Made by a program: the position numbers and the translations under genes. The notes beneath the pieces are model-generated. The model did not search any database. It had not been told where the DNA came from and saw only the letters and a list, made by a program, of their open reading frames with translations. Positions 47,801 through 58,905 of a stretch of DNA of 64,000 nt are shown piece after piece. Positions within the stretch are counted from its first letter, which is position 1. Every line of letters starts with the position of its first letter. This stretch comes from Lottia gigantea (lineage: Eukaryota; Mollusca; Gastropoda; Lottiidae), in the NCBI RefSeq assembly GCF_000327385.1, contig NW_008707617.1:3946278-4010277 (forward strand). Direction: 5' to 3'.

Positions 47801-49657
47801 CTAGAAGCGAATTACATGACCGATAGGCTCAAGAGAATCTTTTGAGTCCTTTAAAGGTGATATGGATCTCTCCGATGGTTCTTGAGAACACTTTTCAACA
47901 GAACTATCCCATAATTCATCATGTTTGATTTTTACCATATGTTTCCTTGGCAACGTAGTTTTCACACAAGCAAAGCCCCAAACTGGAAGTGCTAGAGTCT
48001 CATTCCATGTCGTCATGCACAAGTGCTCCAAATCCATTTGAATAATGTCATCGAATACGTCATGTCCGTATTTTCCACCCAATACTAGCAGGTTCCCTTC
48101 ATGCATCGTGACACCAAACATAGCGCGTGTGAAATGCGGAATGGTTGCTATGTGTTGAAATGTTGTATAATCATCTGATTGCAGAAGTTTTCCAGTAGGG
48201 CAAACGATAGTTACCACGCTATCTTGAACCACTGACCTAGTTAAACCGCATGGAATCGGAAGTCGTCCGATATTTATGGATGAATTAGTAGCCGGATCAT
48301 AAATTTGAATCGTTTGTGTTGAGTGGTGCCTGTCTTTATAACCACCGAATAGAAATATTTTACCGTCGTGAACAGCACATGACATACCCCAAACAGCTTC
48401 ATTCAAATTGCCACATTTCTTCCAATCATTTCCTTTCATATCATATTCTTCTACACTCGTCGTAACCCGAAGATGTCCATCATCTGATTGACCAATAACA
48501 CCACCTAATATAAAAAGTGAAGATCCGAATCCAACCATTGCATGGCCCCTTTTACCAACTAACATTGGTGCACAGATATGCCAGGTATTCACACAACTTT
48601 CATATAGAGTTAAACCTTGTCTGGACCCTCCTCCACCAGAAATATAGATATCATTACCACAAACACAGGCTGTGGTCCCAGAATCATAGCCATAAGGCAA
48701 CGGAGCTAATGGGAACCATTTTCTTAGTGACATATTGAAGCCTGATACATTCTGTCGTAGATGGTTTTTGGCACCACCGGAAGCAGTTCCTCCAAGAATA
48801 ACGATTACGTCATCCATTCTGGCATCGTTTCTATATTCTAGTCGAGGCAGATTGACTTCATGACGTCTGCCAGGATCTTGGTGAATAGTTTTAGCCTCAT
48901 CAATAATATCTTTACAATCGACATTTTCCTTCACCAATTCATTATTACCTAATACGTATTTCATATAATGTTGTTGAACATGGGGTAATCGGATGTGTTT
49001 AAAGATGTCTGCTAGAGCAGATTTTCGCAACTTTGGATCTGAGTTCGCCCATGACAGAACAGCATCACAAACTACATCTTCGTTCGGCACACGTAAATCA
49101 TTGTCTTGTATTAAGGAAATCACATCAGATGCTGATAGAGCTTTAAAAGCTGTGGTCTGATAAAGCGTTATAAAGTTATTCAAAATCGCGGACCTAGATT
49201 TCGATTCTAATTTTAATGCTTTTGTTTCCGTCGCTAGTTTCATCATTTTTAAACAATTGTTCATCCCGACAGAATCTGATAGAAATGTGTCACATTTATC
49301 CCGAAGTGATTTGATTCCAAACAAAGAAGCTGTCTTTAAAAGTTCTTCTGAATTTTTAGCTGTCAGTTTGCAACTTCCTGTGTAGATGAAGTCTAAAACC
49401 TGGTGTACGATTTTCACAGAGGCAGCATTAACAAATAGTTTCTCTGTCACAGACTCTCTTTGACCGTTAAAAAGCCTTCCATGAAAATATGGAGATATAG
49501 CAGCTAGAACAAAACGGTGACATCGAAGGTACTTCCCATCAACCACTAGTACCAGGTCTGTGAACAGACGTTTCCGCCACAGCTCAGATATGCCGGAAGT
49601 GATTTCCAATCGATGGCTGCCATTAGCTACGTCGTTTGTTTCCATGCTCGATAACAT
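47801..49657 (-). CDS. Kelch-like protein (BTB-BACK-Kelch)
   Basis: Probable substrate adaptor for CUL3 ubiquitin ligases, by family. 618 aa in one exon. BTB domain about residues 27-130, with FTDLVLVVDG and CHRFVLAAISPYF; BACK about 135-237 with VCDAVLSWANSD; a Kelch propeller about 284-565 with glycine pairs at 289-290, 341-344, 385-386, 438-439 and 527-528. The blade near 484-488 (IVCPTG) lacks the double glycine. The C-terminal tail is Ser-rich and charged. The length is normal for KLHL proteins. Two ATGs are possible (residues 1 and 5). A TTTTGCAG acceptor at 49676-49683 on the minus strand implies a 5' noncoding exon. It resembles KLHL24-type proteins, but the subfamily is not settled. 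Confidence 0.92.
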   Translation of the reverse strand: MLSSMETNDVANGSHRLEITSGISELWRKRLFTDLVLVVDGKYLRCHRFVLAAISPYFHGRLFNGQRESVTEKLFVNAASVKIVHQVLDFIYTGSCKLTAKNSEELLKTASLFGIKSLRDKCDTFLSDSVGMNNCLKMMKLATETKALKLESKSRSAILNNFITLYQTTAFKALSASDVISLIQDNDLRVPNEDVVCDAVLSWANSDPKLRKSALADIFKHIRLPHVQQHYMKYVLGNNELVKENVDCKDIIDEAKTIHQDPGRRHEVNLPRLEYRNDARMDDVIVILGGTASGGAKNHLRQNVSGFNMSLRKWFPLAPLPYGYDSGTTACVCGNDIYISGGGGSRQGLTLYESCVNTWHICAPMLVGKRGHAMVGFGSSLFILGGVIGQSDDGHLRVTTSVEEYDMKGNDWKKCGNLNEAVWGMSCAVHDGKIFLFGGYKDRHHSTQTIQIYDPATNSSINIGRLPIPCGLTRSVVQDSVVTIVCPTGKLLQSDDYTTFQHIATIPHFTRAMFGVTMHEGNLLVLGGKYGHDVFDDIIQMDLEHLCMTTWNETLALPVWGFACVKTTLPRKHMVKIKHDELWDSSVEKCSQEPSERSISPLKDSKDSLEPIGHVIRF

Positions 49658-49683
49658 TAATCTGTTTCAATTTTCCTGCAAAA

Positions 49684-52326
49684 CGAAAGAAATGAGTTGA
49701 TAATTGTGGACGATTTAATAATACATATAATGTATGTTATATTTAGTTTTCTGTATACTCAGACTTAATCTGAGGACACATGTTATCGATTCTTTATTCA
49801 AACTGACAACTGAATATGTTTTATACTTCGATAAGTTTGTGGTGAACCAATTCGATATCCAAACTAATATTTCTTATGGTTTGATATAATTAATGCTCCG
49901 ATATATGTTGTTTACTACTGCTTTCGTTGTTTTATGCTTAGAATACACTGCAATGATAATTTGCGAAGTATACGTAAATATATATAGTTAAAAGGTGGTA
50001 GATTATCTTCTCTATTTCAAATATTTGAGAGTCAAATAGAAGTGTGAACTCTCAGCATGTGAATGTGATATTAGATTGTACTTATTTCTATTGTCATTCA
50101 TTTGCAGGAAGGTCAAGTGTTCGGTTTTTTAGGAAACTTGATGATATCGGATATTGATGTGCATGTCAATTCAAGTGCTCAAGCATTAAGGTTTAAGTAC
50201 TTTTTTGAGATAGTCATGCTCATTTCTCTCACCCTTTTAAAGTAACTGAAAGTGACATCACATTCAGTGAAGGCTTGTTGGGATTACGTGATTTCAATCA
50301 TAAAATAGATCAAATTTGTAATTAAAATTATTCAAAACAAAATTAAATTGGTTTTAAAGTAATGGTAAAATTATTGTTAGATTTTAATTAAAAATATATT
50401 TCTGATTTTGAAAGAAGAAGTGAACATTTTGAATAATTGTCCATATACGGAATTTCCAACAGGTATGCAAAGATCCTCAATGAAAGAACTGTGAATCATT
50501 TTGTCCTTATTCAACACTTTATTAAAGGGAGTTAATTGTGTATATTACTCGCGTGAACGTCAATGTTGGGATTATTTAATTAATAATGTACCACCAGGCT
50601 ATTTGTGAATTTATTTATCACACAATAGGCCTACCTTGATCTCTCGACGCGTCACGCGTCTTAAGACCAGTCTTAAGATTTCCGGCTGATGCAAGTAGAA
50701 ATTTAATAAGCCTATCAATACCGAAATTTTGAAGACACAACTTTTAAGTCGATAATATCAACAAAGGAACATCATCCTTACACAGCATATGCTTATTATA
50801 GTGGTTTGAAAGGTAGGCTACTAGTAAGCCCTTAAAATAGTGTTGGCTTACAAAATCCGCTTTAATTAATGGTGCGGGCTCACGAACAGTCTTGGTCGCC
50901 GATCTTTGTCGCTGACATGAATCTTGAGTAAAATCTAGCGTGTGCCCCCACTTTCAAGACAAGATTATCATGTTGCAGACAGAATTTTAAATACTGCTTG
51001 TTTTCGTGCAATGTAAGCAAAACATGCATATATTAGGCCAATATTCCAAGAAAATAATTGCCAAAAAAAAAAGTCCAATCTTACCTTACAGAGGTGTGGT
51101 CAACTTCGTAAAACTCAAAACCTAAGGAGTAACTAGGTCTGTATTAATGTACATATTTGATTTTGAAAATAAGAAGGGATTACCTAGTCTACCCCTAGTA
51201 ACCAGAGCTAATCCAACAAGTGATTATCCCGGTGTTAATTGTTCTGAAAAATAATCCTGTAGACCGTCTATGACTATCATTATCGTAGGGGAGGGTAATG
51301 GAGTCATCTACCTAGGTTTAAGTTATTTCTGTTTTCCATTGTTCTTTGTCAATGCCCTGTCGGTCCCCAGTCACATTTTAAAAAACAGATTAATTTGTAA
51401 ATAGGCCCAGGCCTACAGTATCGTCCTTGTAAGCCTACGTCACTAGTAGTAGGGTCAAACGGTGAAAAAATCATGCACTTGGTGAAGAAATCACCAAATT
51501 TTATATGTTTGTTGAGAATGGTCATCTGTCCAATATCAGAGGTGGACCCACAAAATATCTCTCAAAACGACCCAAAAAACCAAGATGGCCGCCATAAAAA
51601 AACTGTAGCCTAACATTGATTTCTGACTAGAACTGAAGCCTGGTTTCCGAACATTTCGACTTATTCTTGTCGGAGATGCAAGATGCGGAGTAGGCCTACT
51701 AAGGCATATAGTCGAATTTCATAATAAATAATAATTTCGAATAAATAATCCCTTAACCACTGACTGAAATTTAGAATTTTGAACAACTAGACTAATATGT
51801 ACCATGCAGTTTGCACATTTCCTCCTTTGAACTCACTTGAAAATAAATATGCCCATATTATGTCTTTTTCTTATGGCAAACTGGACTTTATGTTCTTAAT
51901 CAGTCAAATGAGGTGCAGTGCAAAAAAATTTAGTGAGATATATAGTGCAGCTTTTAAATAGGCTTTTCTAAACAATATAGGGGATTTAATTAGTCAGTGC
52001 TATTTTTAGAAATCCCTTTTCCCTTCCTTTTGGGGGATTTGCATGCCTATTATTGACTACTATTTCGTCTAGATTTTGAATTTGATGTCTGAAATTGCAT
52101 TTTCTTTCAAATATTGCGAGATGATAGGAGATTTTCATGCGGAAGGATAATTCGGCTTGTTCAAGATTTTCATAGAATTCTTGTCCAGAAACTTAGCATT
52201 GGCCAGGCTTTCATGTGACACATTGGAAAGTTTTCAACGAGATTTCTGGAGAAAGTTATAGAAGGTTGAATTTTGAGATTTAACATGGAAACAAATGGCA
52301 AATGAATTACCGGAGTGTATCCTAAT
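49684..52326. other. Intergenic, no gene seen
   Basis: Upstream region of the Kelch-like gene, probably holding its promoter and 5' exon. AT-rich with scattered GGCCTA words. Short frames show no known domain. Confidence 0.4.
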
Positions 52327-52364
52327 GTGAATATCAGAGCCGTATATACGGCTCTGGTGAATAT
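52327..52364. mobile_element. Tiny palindromic insertion with 8-bp duplication
   Basis: A perfect 22-bp palindrome at 52335-52356 (half-site CAGAGCCGTAT) is flanked exactly by the direct repeat GTGAATAT on both sides (52327-52334, 52357-52364). An 8-bp duplication and CAG/CTG ends are hAT-like. The insert is only two fused inverted ends with nothing between. Confidence 0.7.
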
Positions 52365-52714
52365 AAGATATAATTTGTTGTAGTCTGAAGCATTCATGAG
52401 TTACATTCCTTGACCGGAAATTATACGATTTCGCGGGAAATTATTGTAAACAATAACAAAAAATGTTGGTAATGTACAATTTTCTGAACGCGTTCAAAGT
52501 GCCTTTGACCTTTTTTTGATACCTTTTCTTTGGAAGTCATTATCGGTACATGGCATTTAAAATTGATGATCAGTGTAATTAGCAAAATGTATAACGTCAT
52601 CACAGACAATTCATTTCTTCGTTCAACATCACATCACTCACTGACATCTCATTCTCATTCTCACTCTCAGATCAGATCAGATAAAGCATATTTTTAATTC
52701 CCTTTTATTAATAT

Positions 52715-53284
52715 TACAGTGGTGTAACCTATTTTCGTGCATATAAGGATTCAACACCGAATTTCGTCAAATTTAAAAGAATGAATTTTTTTTTTTATGT
52801 CTTAGACTTAGATGTTTCCTCAGATATTCTACTAAATAATTAAGATTGGTTTATTTCGATTTTCTTTTGAATCCTTCACTTTGACCCATGAGCAACCAAC
52901 TCAGCAACGGCGGCAGAATGCGTCACCCATTTTCGTGTACAATGTTTGATCTATAAATAAGTATAGAAAAACACGTTGTATGGATACCGGGTGGTATAAT
53001 TAACTAGTATTTATCTTTAATATCAAGTCATTATAACTAGACAATTCCTTCAAAGAACCACGTTTTAAAAAAAAAATAGTGACTGACAGAATAAGATACG
53101 TAGCGTGATTTATTGCTAAAAGTCATTGAAACGACATAAGAATATGGTCCACTTTGTGTTCCATAGAAATTTTCTGCTGACACGGAATCCGCTAGTTGCT
53201 CACTTGACTTCATTCGTTGGACTACATTCTACCAGACGACACTTGGAATTCCGATTACCGCTTGGGATTATAAGGAAATTCGGC
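52715..53284 (-). mobile_element. TA-flanked MITE, family 1, copy 4, truncated
   Basis: Inverted relative to copies 1-3. Starts TACAGTGGTGTAACC and follows copy 5 until about 53284 (AAATTCGGCC), where similarity stops, so the other end is missing. It ends about 230 bp before the CHTF18 start codon and may contribute to that gene's promoter region. Confidence 0.8.
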
Positions 53285-53487
53285 CTGGTCACAAATAAAG
53301 AAATCTACAAGATAAACACCAGGGTGGAGTTAAAAGAATAGCCATAAAATGCATGTTGTAGGCCTCAGCTGTTTGTAATTGATCTCAACTGATTTGTTTG
53401 TTTTTTGTATCAAGATTTAATTTATTTTAAGATTAGGGATATACAAATTTATGTAATTCAGGTTAAGAATCACTAACTGCTACTAAG

Positions 53488-53502
53488 ATGAAGGTTGGAT
53501 AA
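53488..53502 (+). promoter_or_regulatory. Possible 4-codon upstream ORF of CHTF18
   Basis: ATG AAG GTT GGA TAA ends 10 bases before the chosen CHTF18 ATG at 53513 and is in another frame. If transcribed it could lower initiation at the main start. The transcription start is not known. Confidence 0.3.
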
Positions 53503-53512
53503 AACAACAAGA

Positions 53513-56500
53513 ATGGATGAATATATTTTTGAGGCAGAATTCGCAGACGAGTTAGAGGCATTAGCTGATTTTGAAGATGATTGTAAGTTGAATATAATAC
53601 AAGAATTCTACATTTTGGCATATTTCCTGGTACATGGGTATAAAATAACCACAAATTTTTTAAGAGTTAAGAGACTTTGTGCTGTGTTATATTAACAGTA
53701 TTCAATATTCAAAATTGCCATTGCTTATTTTTCTTGGTCAAATCATGCTTATTGTTCTATTAATTGATCTTTGTAAAGAAAAAACCGAGTTACCTCCCTT
53801 ATGGAAATTGTGAGACCTGATAATCTTTATTAAGTCATTGGAATCCCCTCGTAATTAGCTACTTAATTATTTACTTCTGAGACAAACTGGTATTTTTTCC
53901 AATCATTAGAACACCTTTGCCTGCAATTTATATAAGTATTAGCCATCCAATAATGGAATATAAATAAATGAAAATAAGGGAACTGAACTTCAAAAAAATA
54001 TATACAGTGGTGTAACCTATTTTCGTGGATATAAGGATTCAACACTGAATTTCGTCAAAGTTAAAAAAGCGAAAAAAAATTTTTATGTCTTAGATGTTTC
54101 CTCAGATATTCTACAAAATAATTAAAATTGGTTTATTTCGGCAACGGCGGCAGAATCGTCACCTATTTTCGTGTACAATGTTTGATAAATAAATAAGTCG
54201 AGAAAAACATGTTGTATGGATACCGGGTGGTATAATTAACTTCTCTTAGTATTTATCTTCAATATCAATTCATTATAACTAGTGACAATTCCTTCAAAGA
54301 ACCATGATCTTAAAAAAAATGGTGACTGACAAACGTAGCGTGATTTATTGCTAAAAGTCACTGAAACAACATAAGAATATGGTCTACTTTGTGCTCCATA
54401 GAAATTTTCTGCTGACACGGAATCTGCTAGTTGATCACATGACTTCATTCGTTGGACTACATTCTAGCAGACGACACTTGGAATTCCGATTACAGCAGAA
54501 GATTATAAGGAAATTCGGATGATAAAAAATTGAGACGTTTGGTAATAACTGAAATCCGCCATTTTGTATTTGTCAAAGTATACATTAATACATTTTACCT
54601 TGCTTGAAAGTACTGAATTCATTATACTAGCTGATATTGTAGAGAAAACCCATGTTTATCAAAACAAACTAATGCGGTGGTCGCGCAAGGTCACTCATGT
54701 AAATTATTAATCGTTTCCAGAAATCCACGAATAATAGGTTTCCACGAAATTAGGTTACTTGACTGTATATATAACGAAATCTTATTATTCAATTATGACA
54801 GTTCAAAACGCGTTCAATTTTTAGCTTGTAAACAGTCTAGAAGGGACAATTCTAACGGATTTTGACGAAAATTGGCATGAGTATTCGTAATCACCCAAGG
54901 ATGAACCCTATTGAAAATCAGAAAAATGGAAAAATATTTAGGTATGAATTATTGCCCTAGATCTTGAAAACGCATTCAATTTTTAGCTTGTAATCACTCT
55001 TGACAGATTTTGCACAATTCTTGACGGATTTTGATGAAACTTGGTGTGAATATTCGTAATCACTTAAAGATGAACCCTATTGAAAATCAGAAGAATTGAA
55101 AAGTATTTAGTATGAGTTATTGCCCATGTTCTTGAAAACGCTTTCAAATTTAACTCTTAAACACTAAAAGGCATGATTCTTGCTGGATTTTGACAAAACT
55201 TGGTTTAATTATTCAATCCCGTGCTAAAGATTGAATATTTGCCTTGTGGAGTTTTCATGAGCTTAAAATTGAACACGTTTTCAAGAACAAGAGCAATAAC
55301 TCATACTCAATATTATTCAGTATCGCCCTAAAGAGTTCAAAAGAAGTGTATGTCTGAAGGTTGAATATTTCATACTGGTAATTGTTACTGTACTGCCAAA
55401 TATTTTTATTCAAAATCAAAGCTGCCAGTGGGCGTATATATATGAAACTTCGCATCTAGCCTAGCTCCGTATAGTCGCAGATTTAGACACGAACCTAATC
55501 ACAAGCCATCTTGTCCAAGGCTACAGCTTGAATGATAAAATATGCATCAAATTAAATATTATAACGTCTGAATGATATCAATAAATTCTCAAATGCTCAA
55601 AATATTCCCAATTTTAACCGTGTGTATTTACTGAAGAAGTTGCAATACCGAACTATTTTTAAGAGTGGAAGCGTATCTGAGTTACGAAACTAGAAACCGG
55701 AAAGACGATTAGGAGGATTTTTAAAGACAGTTCGCACCATAATGAGTTATTTCGTCCTCATTAACATTACTGTGCTTACATTTTTATGTTTATTTACTTA
55801 GTATTTATCAAATAAAATTCATTCTTTTCATATGTGTCTTTAAAAACACCATGTTTAATTAAGTTTTACAGTCTGTTTTACTGATTTATTTCCCTTAATT
55901 TTATTGATCGCTCGAATGTCCCTTCCGGTATTAACGTCTACGCGTGAACTATTTTAAACATGGCTGGTCAATAGGTCAGGGTAATATCTCCGATAGGTAG
56001 AATTTCTCTGTTGATTAGGATGTGGGCGTATATTACCTTGCCTGGCAAGCTATCTTCTATGATTGTTTCATTTTAAAACTTCGAAAACTTATAAAGATTT
56101 TCTCTTATCTTCTTTTAGATCCAGAGAACACAAGTTATTGTAAGTCTAAAAAAGCATTAAATTTTGAAACACCTAAGTCAAAAAACTCTCATGCAAAGGA
56201 AAATGGTATTAAATCAAAGGAAAATGATTTTAATGACAGCTTGTTAGAACCATTAGTTAGTCCTGAATGTATACCTAATGGTTCACTATTGCGGTCAAAG
56301 GGAGATAAATCCAATAAAAGATGTCGTGTTGAAGAATTTGAAGATTTTTCTGGGGATAGTGAGGATGAAGATATAAGCTGTTCCAAAATAGATACTGAAC
56401 CTGAAATAGGTAAGTAAATTCTGTCGCTGGTCAGTTGCTGTGGTGTGGGACCAGTTAAAGGGATTATAAAGAGATTTTCTAGCCTTTTTTTGTGTATCAG

Positions 56501-58868
56501 GGACACATTTTTATATGCCCAAATAAAATGGGGGGACGTATATTGCCGTCACCCTTGTCCGTCCGTTGGGTTCAAGTTTTAGCCTATAAAAACTCTAGAA
56601 GGCACAATTCTTGATAGATTTCGAGGAAACTTGGTAATATTATTTTAGTATCTCCTCAAAAAGTTCAAAAGAAGTATATGATATAAGGTTGAATATTTCA
56701 TACTGGTGATTGTTACTGAATTGCCAAATACTTTTATTTAAAATCAGTGGGCGTATATTACCTTGCCTGGCAAGCTATCTTTTGACCTTTGTTGACCTCT
56801 TAGTTATTTTGCTTGAAGAGACCTTTCCAAAAATATTTTTAATTTTTGTTGTGCGTTTTTACTTTTAATTTTACAGCTATTTGAAATTCACCTTTTTATT
56901 ACCGAATGGTAATACCTTTTAGTTTACACCTTTTAGTACCGAATGGTATCGAATTCATGCGTCTTTTCACTACCGAACTTTATACAGTTTAATTGAATGT
57001 TTATTTACAAGCTTTTCTTTTCAATTAGAAATCCCAATGTGACTTTAAAGTGTAATGTTTCACCAATGTATTGGGCTGAAACTTGGTGTGAGTGTTCGTA
57101 ATCACCCAAGGATGAACCCTATTGAAAATCAGAAAAATCGAAAAATATTTAGTATGAGTTATTGCCCTTGTTCTTGAAAACTCGTTCAATTTGTGGCTCG
57201 TAGAAACTCTAGAAGGCATGATTCCTGCCGGATTTTGACAAAACTTGGTTTTGACAAAACTTGGTTTTGACAAAACTTGGTTATATATAGTACCGCGCTT
57301 TCAAAAGAAATGTTTGACTGAAGGTTGAATATTTCATACTGGTCATTGTTACTGTACTACTAAATATATTTATTCAAAATCAAACCTGCCCACATTGCCT
57401 TGCTTGGAAAGCTATCTTATTGTATACTCTGAAGGGGTAGACTCTTCATATGTGGTTTATTCAGTAGTGTGTAGACTATTCATGTATGGTTTGTTCAGTA
57501 GTGTTCCTAGCCTGTCGGCACAGGTGAGGTAGAAGTAACCTCCCTGCTTCAGTATTGGCTAGGTTTTTGATCTTACCTGTACATTGGCACCTTTCATTGA
57601 TTTTCAATGTTAGGTATGGCATGTTAGGTGTCTTAGCATTTTTGATCTGTAACGTGATTGGCTTCTTTTGCTTTTCATTTTTCTAGATAGACATTTTAAG
57701 TGGTCAAATTCTTTATTTTTAAGAATTTGTTTCAACTCTGTATTAATTTTGATGAAAGTATTTTCATACTAATTATGATTAAGTATTTGATTCCTGACTT
57801 TAGAAAGTGAAATCTTTTGTAACGATTATTTGCATCATAATTTTTTTTGCAGATATGAAATATTTTACATTTACCAAAGTTTAGAGTTATCTCCCTTTAC
57901 ACTTTATTTCTTACTGTCCGATTTTGTTGCCTAAATTGATAGGCTACTATATTAATTAGTTGAACTCTTTATTTCTAAGGATTTTTTATCCTCTGTAATT
58001 TTTTTTTATGTTTATTTTGATTGTGAATTTGATTCCTGACTTTTGAATGAAACTAGGTCAAATTAATTATCAATTATACTGAGATATAAATATTAATTTT
58101 TTAGAAATATTTTCAGGTATATTTAAGATGTTTTTGATAATAAAAATGTTTTAAAAAAAAGTGGAATGCACCTTAAATATAACATAACAAGGGTTACATC
58201 CCTTGGCACATTATATTCGGTAAATGTTATGTAGAACATTGGCACTAGTTAAATGACATTGGGTGAGGTCAAATATTTAGTTAACTTTGAGTTAAGGTGA
58301 AAAGATAACACCTGAGTTACTCCAATCCTGCTTCAATCCAATATTTGATTAATATAACTCAATCCAACTTAACTAAATATTTGACCTCACCCAATGTCTT
58401 GATACTATAGAATTGCGTTATTTTGCAAGGCCTACTATGTTGATTATGTGATTGATGTGATAAATGTCTGTAAGATTTGTTCTTAGAAAAATTTTAATCT
58501 AAGTTATCTTTATTTTTTAAAGAACCACTCAGCAAGAGACAAAGACTGCATGATCTCACTCCACAGAAACCTTTGTCTGTTTCTAAGTCATCTTCTGGTA
58601 AAAAACAGCAAGAAAAAGATACAGAAGATGACAATGTTTTTGATCCAGAGTTTTTAAAGGCAACAGCAATAGCTGATGATATTATTAAAAGAAGGAATCA
58701 GACAAAAACATTTACAAAATCCACAGGTGATTAAAAACTTATTTATTTACAGCTTTAGTGTGTTTGATACTGTTAATTGCAATAAAATTAAGTACCAGTC
58801 TAAATACATAGATATACAAAATTATAATAATGACAATAACAAACATTTATTGTTATCGAAATGTCAAT

Positions 58869-58905
<37 letters not shown>

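Noticed and set aside
48517-48738. 73-codon plus frame
   Set aside because: Antisense shadow of the Kelch-like gene.
54236-54448. 70-codon minus frame in CHTF18 intron 1
   Set aside because: Lies wholly inside MITE copy 5; other copies break it and it resembles no transposase.
56189-56506. 105-codon minus frame
   Set aside because: Antisense shadow of CHTF18 exon 2, which has supported splice sites and phase on the plus strand.
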